This document shows positions 1 through 7,629 of a stretch of 64,000 nucleotides of DNA, piece after piece. Under the pieces are notes generated by a model. That model saw nothing but the letters and a program-made list of their open reading frames with translations, ran no database searches and was not told where the DNA came from. The DNA lies in contig NZ_JABFCZ010000005.1 in assembly GCF_014692675.1 (NCBI RefSeq), forward strand, positions 62,001 to 126,000. The letters are read 5' to 3'. The stretch is from Roseibium aggregatum (GTDB taxonomy: Bacteria > Pseudomonadota > Alphaproteobacteria > Rhizobiales > Stappiaceae). The position numbers and the translations under genes were made by a program. The stretch's first letter is position 1. Each line of letters starts with the position of its first letter.

Positions 1-323
1 ACCTGCAACGGGAACGCCAGGTTTTCGGCAACGCTCATATGCGGGAAGAGGGCATAGTTCTGGAAGACCATGCCGATCCCGCGCTTGTGCGGCGGAACGT
101 TGTTGATCGGCCGGTCGTTCAGGAAAATTTCGCCGTGCGTCGCCGGCTCAAATCCTGCCAGCATCATCAGACAGGTCGTCTTGCCTGATCCCGAAGGCCC
201 GAGCATCGTGAGAAACTCGCCCGGTGGAATGTCCAGATTAAGATTCTTAACGACCAGAGTTTCCCCGTCGTAGCTCTTCTGGACGTTTTCGTAGCGTACT
301 GCCGCGCCCCGGTTATCCGCCAT
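1..323 (-). CDS. ABC transporter ATP-binding protein, PotA-like (N-terminal part, cut by window edge)
   Basis: About 107 N-terminal residues of an ABC ATPase are visible; the rest lies beyond base 1. The Walker A motif GPSGSGKT is followed by a Q-loop region FQNYALFPHMSV, the pattern of the PotA/PotG/FbpC subfamily that energises import of polyamines, iron or other small solutes. The start ATG at 323 is preceded by a GGGGA ribosome-binding site. Its neighbour on the same strand is the ectoine/diaminobutyrate catabolic arm, so the solute could be a polyamine or a compatible solute; this is inference from position only. The signature and Walker B motifs cannot be checked because they lie outside the window. 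Confidence 0.85.
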   Translation of the reverse strand, partial: MADNRGAAVRYENVQKSYDGETLVVKNLNLDIPPGEFLTMLGPSGSGKTTCLMMLAGFEPATHGEIFLNDRPINNVPPHKRGIGMVFQNYALFPHMSVAENLAFPLQ

Positions 324-545
324 GCTGTCCCCAAGTTCTGACTTTTAATTCTTTTGTCGTCGAAACCTTTCGGCATCCGCACCCTTGATGGGTATCTGTT
401 GATGCCGCTCGGTTAAGTCTCCGAAAGAAAAACAAAATCTGTGCGATAAGGGAAGGGGTTTGGAGGAAAAAAATGAGTAATTTTTGCACTTCGTTGCTTC
501 AAAATTTAGCTCGAGGATATTTTTGCGGAAAATTTTGTTCAACGC

Positions 546-573
546 AAAAAGGCCGGAGCCGCGAGGCCGGCTT
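546..573 (-). terminator. Probable rho-independent terminator after doeD
   Basis: Read on the minus strand, a GCCGG/CCGGC stem (571-567 with 556-552) around a ten-base loop is followed by CTTTTTG. The stem is short but GC-only and the U-tract is clear. It lies about 120 bases past the doeD stop codon. Confidence 0.5.
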
Positions 574-600
574 CCGACTTGAAATTGCATTCCGGAAGGA

Positions 601-620
601 GGCTGATCATAGGATCAGCC
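601..620. other. Perfect 8-bp hairpin
   Basis: GGCTGATC, loop ATAG, GATCAGCC. It lies between doeD and the U-tract terminator at 546-573. It has no U-run of its own, so it may be an mRNA 3' end stabiliser or part of a two-hairpin terminator. Confidence 0.4.
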
Positions 621-692
621 GGCGCCTTTCGATATGTACTTCCCGTCACGCGGGGCAGGCCGAACCGATCGGCCCGGCCCGTTCACCCGTCG

Positions 693-2063
693 TTATTTCA
701 GGACCGCCGAAACGGCCTGCCTGGTCGCGTCGACCACCCGGTCGAGTTCGCTCTCCGTGATGCAGAGCGGCGGAGCAAATCCCAGAATGTCGCCCTGCGG
801 CATCGCCCGGCCGATCACGCCTTCCGCCAGCAGCGCGGCGGAAATTTGCGGGCCGACCTTTTTGGCCGGGTCGAAATAGGTCCTTCCGGCTCGGTCCTCG
901 ACGAATTCGAGCGCGCACATCAGGCCTTCGCCGCGGATGTCGCCGACATGAGCGTGGTCCTTGAAGGCGTCGGTGAGTGCAGCCTTGAAATAGGCGCCGG
1001 CCTTGGCCGCATTTTTGACCAGCCCGAGCTTGTCGATCAGTTCCAGGTTCGCAACGCCGGCCGCCGCACCGATGGGGTGGGCCGAATAGGTCCAGCCATG
1101 CCCGATCGGACCGAATTCGTCCGTGCCTTTTTCCAGGACGGTCCAGACCTTGTCGGAGACGATGGAGCCGGAAAGCGGCGCGTAAGCCGACGTCAGGCCC
1201 TTGGCGATGGTGATGATGTCCGGCTCCATGCCGTAGTGATCGGACCCGAACATGCTGCCGAGACGCCCGAATCCGGTCACCACTTCATCGGCGATCAGCA
1301 GGATGTCGTGTTTTTTGAGGATCGCCTGAATTGCTTCCCAGTAGCCGGCCGGCGGCGGTGTGATGCCGCCGGTTCCAAGAACCGGTTCTCCGATGAAGGC
1401 GCCGATCGTGTCGGCCCCTTCGCGCTCGATCAGGGCTTCCAGTTCGGCCGCGCAATAGGCAACGAAGTCGCTCTCCGACATGGACAGGTCATCGCGCCGG
1501 AAATAGTCCGGGGCAACCGTATGCAGGACCGTGGAAAGCGGCAGGTCGAACTTCTTGTGAAACAGTTCCAGTCCGGTCAGCGAACCGGTCATGAGGCCTG
1601 AGCCGTGATAGCCGCGCCAGCGGGAGATGATCTTCTTCTTCTCAGGACGGCCGATAATGTTGTTGTAGTACCAGACCAGTTTGATGTTGGTTTCGTTGGC
1701 ATCGGACCCGCCCAGGCCGAAATAGACCTTGGACATATGTTTCGGTGCCCGGTCCATGATCATCTTGGCCAGGGTAATGGAGGCTTCCGTGCCGTGACCG
1801 ACATAGGCGTGGTAATAGGCAAGTTCCCGCGCCTGTTCGGCGATCGCATCGGCAATTTCCGTCCGGCCGTATCCGACATTCACGCAGTAGAGGCCGGCAA
1901 ACGCGTCAAGCAGCCGGTTTCCGTCCCGGTCTTCGATGAAGACGCCGGAGCCGCCGGTGACGATCCGGTTCGGGCTCTCGCCGCGCGCATGCTGGGCGAG
2001 ATGCGTTGAAGGATGGAAAAAACTCGACCTGTCCCATTCATCGAGCCTGTCATTCTTCAACAT
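693..2063 (-). CDS. doeD: Class III aminotransferase, DoeD-type (diaminobutyrate transaminase)
   Basis: A 456-residue fold-type I PLP enzyme of the omega-aminotransferase class. The PLP-binding Asp is D259 in LLIADEV and the Schiff-base lysine is K288 in TIAKGLTS; an FGLGGSDANE phosphate-binding loop is also present. By sequence alone it resembles putrescine-pyruvate aminotransferases (SpuC). The neighbours are an AsnC/Lrp regulator, a semialdehyde dehydrogenase, eutB, eutC and doeA, which fits the DoeD role: transamination of L-2,4-diaminobutyrate to aspartate semialdehyde in ectoine catabolism. It follows doeC by 49 bases on the same strand and is probably cotranscribed. A polyamine or GABA role remains possible because of the PotA-like gene downstream. 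Confidence 0.82.
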   Translation of the reverse strand: MLKNDRLDEWDRSSFFHPSTHLAQHARGESPNRIVTGGSGVFIEDRDGNRLLDAFAGLYCVNVGYGRTEIADAIAEQARELAYYHAYVGHGTEASITLAKMIMDRAPKHMSKVYFGLGGSDANETNIKLVWYYNNIIGRPEKKKIISRWRGYHGSGLMTGSLTGLELFHKKFDLPLSTVLHTVAPDYFRRDDLSMSESDFVAYCAAELEALIEREGADTIGAFIGEPVLGTGGITPPPAGYWEAIQAILKKHDILLIADEVVTGFGRLGSMFGSDHYGMEPDIITIAKGLTSAYAPLSGSIVSDKVWTVLEKGTDEFGPIGHGWTYSAHPIGAAAGVANLELIDKLGLVKNAAKAGAYFKAALTDAFKDHAHVGDIRGEGLMCALEFVEDRAGRTYFDPAKKVGPQISAALLAEGVIGRAMPQGDILGFAPPLCITESELDRVVDATRQAVSAVLK

Positions 2064-2112
2064 CGGTCTTCCTTTCCTATGATCAACGTCTGTTTGCAGG
2101 TTTGGTTCCGGT

Positions 2113-3603
2113 TCACGCCCAGTCGCGGCAGACGTATTTCACGTCCATGAAGGCTTCCATGCCGAAGCGGGCGCCTTCACGCCCGATGCCGGACTGTTTC
2201 ATGCCGCCGAACGGGATCGGCGCGCCGGTCACCTTGGTCCGGTTGACCGCGACCATGCCATAGGCAAGTCTGCGGCTCGCCCGGTAGATCCGGCGCGGAT
2301 CCTTCGTGTGGAGATAGGCGATCAGCCCGTATTCGGTTTCGTTCGCAATCCGCAGGGCCTCTTCTTCACTATCGAATGCGGCGACCGCGGCGACCGGGCC
2401 GAAGGTTTCTTCCCGCATGATCAGGGCGTTGGCGGGAACGTCCGCAAGCACCGTCGGTTCGAAGAACAGGGATCCGACGGCGTGACGTTTGCCGCCGGTC
2501 AGAAGTTTCGCCCCGAGGGCGAGCGCATCTTGAACATGCGCTTCCTGCTTTTCGACAGCACGTTCGTTGATCATGGGACCAATATCGCTGTCGATCATCC
2601 CGGGGCCCGTCGTCAGTGCGGCGGTGCGTTCTGCAAAAGCGTCACAAAAGGCGTCATAGACGGGCCGCTCGACAAAGATCCGGTTGGCCGCGAGGCAGTC
2701 CTGGCCGGAGGTGGCGAACTTGGCGGAAACGGCCTGTTCGACGGCCTTGTCAATGTCCGCATCGGCAAAGACCAGCATCGGGGCATGGCCGCCGAGTTCC
2801 AGGACCAGGCGTTTGATGGTGTCCGCGCTGTTGCGGTAGAGCAGGCGGCCGACTTCGGTGGAGCCGGTGAAAGACAGCGCCCGCACCCGCGGATCGTCGG
2901 TCCACGGCGGGACGATTTCCGACGCCGTACCGGTCAGGACGTTGAAAACGCCGGCCGGCATGCCCGCCTGATCGGCCAGTTCGGCAAGCGCAAGCGCGGA
3001 AAACGGGGTTTCTGCCGAAGGGTGGACCAGGACGGTGCAGCCGGCCGCAAGCGCCGCGGCGGCCTTGCGGGTGATCATGGCGGACGGGAAATTCCAAGGT
3101 GTGACCAGAGCCGCAACCCCGACCGGCTCGCGCCACACTTCCATTTCCGCATCCGGCAGGTGAGAGGTGACGCCTTCGATGTTCGGGCGCTTGGCTTCTT
3201 CCGCATAGAAGGAAACAAAAGACGCGGCGTAGTCGATCTCGCCACGGGATTCGGAAAGCGGCTTTCCCTGTTCCCGGGTCATGATGACGGCAAGGTCTTC
3301 CCGGTTTTCCAGGATCAGATCGTGCCACTTCATCAGATAGGCGGCGCGTTCCTGGGGCAAAAGGGACGCCCAGGGCTCAAAGGCCCGGTCGGCACATGCC
3401 ACCGCGTCGGCGCTTTGTCCGGCGGAGAGTTTTGCCACATCGCCAAGCCAGGAGCCGTCGGCAGGGTCGGTTACGGCAAATTCGGACCGGGTATCGGAAT
3501 CCAGCCACCGGCCGTCCACATAGCCGAACCGCCGGATCAGATGGCGGTTGCTGATCTGGGCAAAAAGCGATTTGCAAAGAGGTGCATCTTCAATGGTTTG
3601 CAC
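2113..3603 (-). CDS. doeC: NAD(P)-dependent semialdehyde dehydrogenase, DoeC/GabD family
   Basis: A 496-residue aldehyde dehydrogenase with catalytic Glu269 (LELGGHAP) and nucleophile Cys303 (SGQDCLAANR). The closest family is succinate-semialdehyde dehydrogenase. In ectoine gene clusters the homologue (Ssd/DoeC) oxidises aspartate semialdehyde to aspartate, and the order asnC-ssd-atf seen here matches known marine ectoine clusters. An oddity is His194 in VHPSAETP, where most family members have the lysine that contacts the cofactor ribose. It starts at ATG 3603, 135 bases beyond the doeX stop, with direct repeats in the gap. Succinate semialdehyde from polyamines is an alternative substrate. 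Confidence 0.82.
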   Translation of the reverse strand: MQTIEDAPLCKSLFAQISNRHLIRRFGYVDGRWLDSDTRSEFAVTDPADGSWLGDVAKLSAGQSADAVACADRAFEPWASLLPQERAAYLMKWHDLILENREDLAVIMTREQGKPLSESRGEIDYAASFVSFYAEEAKRPNIEGVTSHLPDAEMEVWREPVGVAALVTPWNFPSAMITRKAAAALAAGCTVLVHPSAETPFSALALAELADQAGMPAGVFNVLTGTASEIVPPWTDDPRVRALSFTGSTEVGRLLYRNSADTIKRLVLELGGHAPMLVFADADIDKAVEQAVSAKFATSGQDCLAANRIFVERPVYDAFCDAFAERTAALTTGPGMIDSDIGPMINERAVEKQEAHVQDALALGAKLLTGGKRHAVGSLFFEPTVLADVPANALIMREETFGPVAAVAAFDSEEEALRIANETEYGLIAYLHTKDPRRIYRASRRLAYGMVAVNRTKVTGAPIPFGGMKQSGIGREGARFGMEAFMDVKYVCRDWA

Positions 3604-3657
3604 GGTGCTCTCATCCCTGGCTGACTTGAAACAAAGCCTACAGGGACGGGCGAAGAC

Positions 3658-3707
3658 GATTTGATCGAAATTAGGGGGCTTTGCAGATGATTTGACTGAA
3701 TAGGGGC
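3658..3707. promoter_or_regulatory. Direct repeats upstream of doeC, candidate DoeX/Lrp sites
   Basis: Two related elements, GATTTGATCGAAATTAGGGG (from 3658) and GATTTGACTGAATAGGGG (from 3688), lie 30 bases apart in the 135-base gap before doeC. Spacing near three helical turns and the AT-rich cores suit an Lrp/AsnC-type octamer such as the adjacent DoeX. This is inference; no binding data exist here. Confidence 0.4.
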
Positions 3708-3738
3708 CTTGTTACCGAGGATCATTCCGTTTCTCGGG

Positions 3739-4242
3739 CTACCCTTCGGCCGCTTCATCCGAAAACGCCGGCACCAGCTGATCGAGAGGGAGAGACGTCC
3801 CGGTTTTCACAGCCTTTGTCATGACATAGGTGAAATAACGCACCACGCCGAGACCCTGGTCGAGAAGGTCGTCAATCAGCCGCTGGTAGGTATCGATATC
3901 GCGTGTGACGATCTGAAGAAGGTAGTCGAGACCGCCGCCGATTGCCCAGCACGCGGTTACCTCGTCGCGATCGCGAATTGCCTGTTCGAACCGCTGGAAA
4001 TATTCCGCCCGGTGATGTTCCAGTTCCATGGTAACGAAAACCGTGACGTGGGGTGCGATCTGCTTCAGGGAGATCCGGGCGTGATACCCCTCGATGATGC
4101 CGGCCTTTTCAAGCCTCTCGAGCCGTTTCCAGCAGGGACTCGGACTGAGATTGATTTTCTTGGCAAGGTCCGCCTTTGAAATGCGGGCTTCATTTGCCAG
4201 CACCTTCAGGATTTGCAGATCCCGGTCGTCCAATTTCAGCAT
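3739..4242 (-). CDS. doeX: Lrp/AsnC family transcriptional regulator, DoeX-like
   Basis: A 167-residue protein with an N-terminal AsnC helix-turn-helix (residues about 4-60: LDDRDLQIL, KADLAKKINLSPSPCW, RLERLEKAGII) and a C-terminal RAM/AsnC ligand domain (about 65-150). It lies 24 bases past eutC and ahead of doeC-doeD. In Halomonas, DoeX is the AsnC-type regulator of ectoine degradation; in roseobacters the gene is called asnC. The usual low-molecular inducers of the pathway are N-acetyl-diaminobutyrate and diaminobutyrate, which would suit a RAM domain. The function is assigned from family and context. Confidence 0.85.
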   Translation of the reverse strand: MLKLDDRDLQILKVLANEARISKADLAKKINLSPSPCWKRLERLEKAGIIEGYHARISLKQIAPHVTVFVTMELEHHRAEYFQRFEQAIRDRDEVTACWAIGGGLDYLLQIVTRDIDTYQRLIDDLLDQGLGVVRYFTYVMTKAVKTGTSLPLDQLVPAFSDEAAEG

Positions 4243-4266
4243 CGGGTCTTGACCTTAAGTATCGGA

Positions 4267-5262
4267 TCAAACCGAAATTGTGGTGCCGATATCCGTCTTT
4301 TCCAGGCGATGCCGGGCAAAGGTCGCGATGGCGGTATCCTGAACGCCTGTGCCGGTAAGATCGCAGAAAGTGATGTCGTCATCCTTCTGGCGGCCATCAT
4401 GGCTGCGACTGACGACGTCGCCAAGCTCTATTATCGAGTTGCGGTCCTGAATAGCGCCGGCTGCGAGCGCGCTTCTGAGTTCACCGAGCAGCTCGCATTG
4501 GGAGATCCGGTCGCAAACCACGAGATCTGCCTGTTTGAGCACGTCCGGATCGATTTCATTCTTGTCGTCCTGATCCGATCCCATGGCGGTAATGTGAAGG
4601 CCCGGATGCAGCCAATCGGCCGACAGGACCGGCTCCTTTGCCGGGGTCGTTGTCACCACCAGCTGGCTTTGGGCGACGAGCCGTGACGGATCTTCAACCG
4701 CTTCAACCGGAATGCCGAGGCTTTTGGCGAGATCCGTGGCGGTGACTTTCGCCTTTTCCATGTTGCGGCCCCAGACAAGGGCCCTTTCAAACGGCCGCAC
4801 AAGGTGGGCGGCCTGCAGTTGCAGCCGCGCCTGCACGCCCGTGCCCATGACACCGGCGGTCCTGATCGTCTTCGGTGCAAGGTGTCGCGCAGCCACGGCG
4901 CCGGCTGCAGCGGTTCGAACGTCGGTGAGGTAGCCGTTGTCGAGGAACACGGCTTCCACGAGCCCGGTCTTTGCCGAAAACAGGATCATCAGACCGTTGA
5001 GGCTCGGCAGACCGATCGACGGGTTGTTGAAGAAACCCGGGCTGACCTTGATCGCAAACCCGTCGAAACCGGGCACATAGGCGGTTTTCACATCGACTTC
5101 CGCGTTGGCGTCCTTGAGCGCCATGGACAGCACCGGCGGCATCACGACCTTGCCGGTCGCAAGCAGGCCGAAGGCCTTTTCGACGCAATCGACCGCCGCC
5201 GGGTCCAGATGGACCACCCGGCGCAATTCGGTTTCGGTCAGAATTTTCATGTCATGCGTCAT
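4267..5262 (-). CDS. eutC: Ornithine cyclodeaminase/mu-crystallin family protein, EutC
   Basis: A 331-residue NAD(P)-binding protein of the ornithine cyclodeaminase family, with the N-terminal substrate region (VKTAYVPGFDGFAIKVSPGF) and a Rossmann segment around GVMGTGVQARLQLQAA. In ectoine clusters EutC acts with EutA and EutB in conversion of 5-hydroxyectoine to ectoine; its exact reaction is not established. The start chosen (ATG 5262) overlaps eutB by 11 bases; a second ATG at 5250 would leave a one-base gap. An upstream extension of the frame to 5343 lies inside eutB and was rejected. eutA was not found in this window. Confidence 0.85.
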   Translation of the reverse strand: MTHDMKILTETELRRVVHLDPAAVDCVEKAFGLLATGKVVMPPVLSMALKDANAEVDVKTAYVPGFDGFAIKVSPGFFNNPSIGLPSLNGLMILFSAKTGLVEAVFLDNGYLTDVRTAAAGAVAARHLAPKTIRTAGVMGTGVQARLQLQAAHLVRPFERALVWGRNMEKAKVTATDLAKSLGIPVEAVEDPSRLVAQSQLVVTTTPAKEPVLSADWLHPGLHITAMGSDQDDKNEIDPDVLKQADLVVCDRISQCELLGELRSALAAGAIQDRNSIIELGDVVSRSHDGRQKDDDITFCDLTGTGVQDTAIATFARHRLEKTDIGTTISV

Positions 5263-6259
5263 AGGCTTTGCCCTGTACGAGTGTGTCGCCGAGTTTGACC
5301 GGGCGGCCGCTGATCGCGTCGGTAAACTGGGCCATGTCCACATTGCGCCCGGTCACGATCGTGGCGGTCGGGCCCTTCGGTTTCGGCAGCTTGTCCGCCA
5401 GAAGCGCGGCGATGCCGACGACACTGGCTCCTTCGGCAACGTGGCTGTCCTCAAAATAGAGCGTTTGCAAGGCCCGGTAGATCTCTTCTTCGCTCACCAG
5501 AACAATATCGTCGAGCAGGGTCCTGCACAGGCTGAAGGAGAGCCGGTTATTCAGGCCGATACCGCCGCCCAGCGAATCGGCGAGACTTGCAACTTCGGTC
5601 ACCTCGACGGGGCGTCCCGCCTTGATCGACGCATCCATGGCTGCACCGCGGTCCATGGAAATGCCGATCACCCGGATGTCCGGATTGATCGCCTTGGCGG
5701 CAAGGGCCACGCCTCCGGCAAGTCCGCCGCCCGACAGGGGAACAAGCAGCATGTCCAGGTCCGGCCGGTCCTGGAGCATCTCCAGTCCGACGGTGCCCTG
5801 GCCGCTGATGACATGCCTGTCATCGAAGGGCGAGATGTCGACGAAGCCATCCGTTTCGCAAAGGCGCAGGCACTCGGCCATGGCATCGTCCTGGCTCGTG
5901 CCGACGATCCTGACCTCGGCGCCGAGCGCCCGGATCCGGTCGACCTTGTTTTTCGGAACGAGGGACGACATGCAGATGGTCGCCCGGATGCCCTGTTGCC
6001 GCGCGGCATAGGCGACCCCGCGTCCATGGTTCCCGGTCGAGCAACAGGTGACCGCCTTCGTCCCCGCCGGCGCGCTCAAGATGGCATTGGTCGCGCCCCG
6101 GAGCTTGAAGGCGCCGGTCGGCTGCATGGTTTCCATCTTGAGAAGAAAGGGTACGCCGGCTCTCTCCGACAGGAAGGGGGAGGGGATGAGCGGCGTACGG
6201 ACGACCTCACCGGCAATCGTCTTTTGTGCGGCGAATACGTCGGCCAGCGACAGGGACAT
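5252..6259 (-). CDS. eutB: Threonine dehydratase-like PLP enzyme, EutB (hydroxyectoine utilization)
   Basis: A 335-residue fold-type II PLP enzyme. The Schiff-base lysine is K52 in PTGAFKLRGA; the glycine-rich phosphate loop is PLSGGGLAGG and the substrate loop is CCSTGNHGRG. In hydroxyectoine catabolism EutB is the dehydratase-like partner of EutC. It is the first gene of the leftward operon eutB-eutC-doeX, read away from doeA. The 172-base divergent region to doeA contains two copies of a GntR-like palindrome, one about 50 bases before the eutB start. A general threonine or hydroxyaspartate dehydratase is a weaker alternative. Confidence 0.87.
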   Translation of the reverse strand: MSLSLADVFAAQKTIAGEVVRTPLIPSPFLSERAGVPFLLKMETMQPTGAFKLRGATNAILSAPAGTKAVTCCSTGNHGRGVAYAARQQGIRATICMSSLVPKNKVDRIRALGAEVRIVGTSQDDAMAECLRLCETDGFVDISPFDDRHVISGQGTVGLEMLQDRPDLDMLLVPLSGGGLAGGVALAAKAINPDIRVIGISMDRGAAMDASIKAGRPVEVTEVASLADSLGGGIGLNNRLSFSLCRTLLDDIVLVSEEEIYRALQTLYFEDSHVAEGASVVGIAALLADKLPKPKGPTATIVTGRNVDMAQFTDAISGRPVKLGDTLVQGKAYDA

Positions 6260-6309
6260 GCGTCGGGGTTCCTCTATCGGGAGCGGTCATCGGGCAAGGG
6301 CGTCTTTCT

Positions 6310-6323
6310 TGTTGTGTACAACA
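6310..6323. promoter_or_regulatory. Operator palindrome A (eutB side)
   Basis: TGTTGTGTACAACA is a near-perfect palindrome with the TTGT-N2-ACAA core typical of FCD-type GntR operators. On the minus strand a TTGACC (6347-6342) lies just upstream, so the site would cover the -10/+1 region of eutB. Confidence 0.6.
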
Positions 6324-6393
6324 TCGCATAAAAATGACGCCGGTCAACGCAATCCTGCGAAAAAAACTTGCATGATTTGTGTTTTAGGGAAAC

Positions 6394-6407
6394 TGTTGTG
6401 CACAATA
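6394..6407. promoter_or_regulatory. Operator palindrome B (doeA side)
   Basis: TGTTGTGCACAATA repeats the element at 6310 with two base differences. The two sites are 84 bases apart, eight helical turns. It ends 24 bases before the doeA ATG, so a bound protein would block transcription or early elongation. No convincing sigma-70 hexamers for doeA were seen. Confidence 0.6.
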
Positions 6408-6431
6408 GCGGTGTAGTGGAGACGCGTGACC

Positions 6432-7616
6432 ATGCCAGCGAATGATTTGCCGTTCAGTTCCGCCGAATATGACCGTCGTATTGCCAAGGTCCGCAAGGAA
6501 ATGGCGCGCCGGGATATCGACGTTCTTTTCATCGAGGATCCGTCAAACATGGCCTGGGTCACGGGCTACGACGGCTGGTCGTTCTACGTCCACCAGGGTG
6601 TTCTCGTGTTTCATGACGAGGATCCGATCTGGTGGGGGCGCAGCCAGGACGCCAATGGTGCGCTTCGAACCGTCTGGATGGCGCCGGATCGGGTCGCCAA
6701 ATATGCCGACAAATACATCCAGTCGAGCCGGCTACACCCCATGGAAACCCTTGCCGCCATTCTTCGCGACAAGGGCTACGGCGGCAAACGGATCGGGGTC
6801 GAGCTGGAAAACTACTATTTCACTGCAAAGGCTTTCCTGACGCTCAACGAAGAACTTCCAAATGCCACTTTCGTCGATGCGACGGCGCTTGTGAACTGGC
6901 AGCGCACGGTGAAATCTGACGAGGAAATCGTCCATATGCGCAAGGCTGCGCGTATTTCGGAAAAGATCATCGACGGTATTGTCGCACGGGTCGAACCGGG
7001 CGTGCGCAAGGTCGATGTCGTTGCCGAAATCTATGCAGACGCCGTCCGGGGCCTGGATGACGCCTGGGGCGATTATCCGGCGATCGTGCCGCTGTTGCCG
7101 AGCGGCGCCGATGCCGCTGCCCCGCATCTGACCTGGGACGGTCGGCTGCTTGAGAAAGGCGAGGCCACCTTCTTCGAGATTTCCGGGTGTCACCGCCGCT
7201 ATCATGCGCCGCTCTGCCGAACTGTCTTCCTCGGCAAGCCGCCGCAATTCATGAAGGAGGCCGAAGCTGCCCTTGTGGAAGGGCTGGAAGCCGGCCTGGA
7301 GGCCGCCGTCGCCGGCAACAGGGCGGGCGATATCGCCAGAGCCCTGGCAAAGCCGCTGGAGGCGGCCGGAATCGAACGCGGCTCCCGGGCGGGATATCCG
7401 ATCGGCCTGTCCTATCCGCCGGATTGGGGCGAACGCACGATTTCGATCCGCGATGAGGACGAAACGATCCTGGAGCCCGGAATGACCTTCCATTTCATGC
7501 CCGGCCTCTGGATGGACGACTGGGGGCTTGAGATCACCGAAAGCATTCTGATCAAAGAGAAAGGCCCGGCGGAGTGTTTCTGTTCCAAGCCTCGCAAGCT
7601 CTACGTGAAAGACTGA
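6432..7616 (+). CDS. doeA: Ectoine hydrolase DoeA/EutD (M24 peptidase-like)
   Basis: A 394-residue member of the creatinase/prolidase (M24) family: N-terminal creatinase domain (about 1-150, DVLFIEDPSNMAWVTGY) and C-terminal pita-bread domain, with the EITESILI ending typical of DoeA. DoeA opens the ectoine ring to N-acetyl-L-2,4-diaminobutyrate. Start: a GGAG at 6418-6421 sits 10 bases before ATG 6432; an in-frame GTG at 6426 is only 4 bases away and less likely. It is the first gene of the rightward arm, 13 bases before the M20 deacetylase. Other M24 proteins hydrolyse Xaa-Pro peptides, but the eut/doe context makes that unlikely. Confidence 0.88.
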   Translation: MPANDLPFSSAEYDRRIAKVRKEMARRDIDVLFIEDPSNMAWVTGYDGWSFYVHQGVLVFHDEDPIWWGRSQDANGALRTVWMAPDRVAKYADKYIQSSRLHPMETLAAILRDKGYGGKRIGVELENYYFTAKAFLTLNEELPNATFVDATALVNWQRTVKSDEEIVHMRKAARISEKIIDGIVARVEPGVRKVDVVAEIYADAVRGLDDAWGDYPAIVPLLPSGADAAAPHLTWDGRLLEKGEATFFEISGCHRRYHAPLCRTVFLGKPPQFMKEAEAALVEGLEAGLEAAVAGNRAGDIARALAKPLEAAGIERGSRAGYPIGLSYPPDWGERTISIRDEDETILEPGMTFHFMPGLWMDDWGLEITESILIKEKGPAECFCSKPRKLYVKD

Positions 7617-7629
7617 CGGGGCGCGTGTC

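Larger units (their letters stand above)
324..692. other. Intergenic region upstream of the PotA-like gene
   Basis: About 370 bases without a credible gene. It holds two hairpins that probably end doeD transcription (601-620 and 546-573) and then an AT-rich stretch at about 420-545 that is the likely promoter region of the PotA-like gene on the minus strand. Short reading frames on both strands here have no ribosome-binding site and no recognisable sequence. Confidence 0.5.

Noticed and set aside
579-1601. Long open frames antisense to doeD (and similar mirror frames opposite most genes)
   Set aside because: They lie opposite well-supported genes, have no ribosome-binding site or family features, and arise from GC-rich codon usage.
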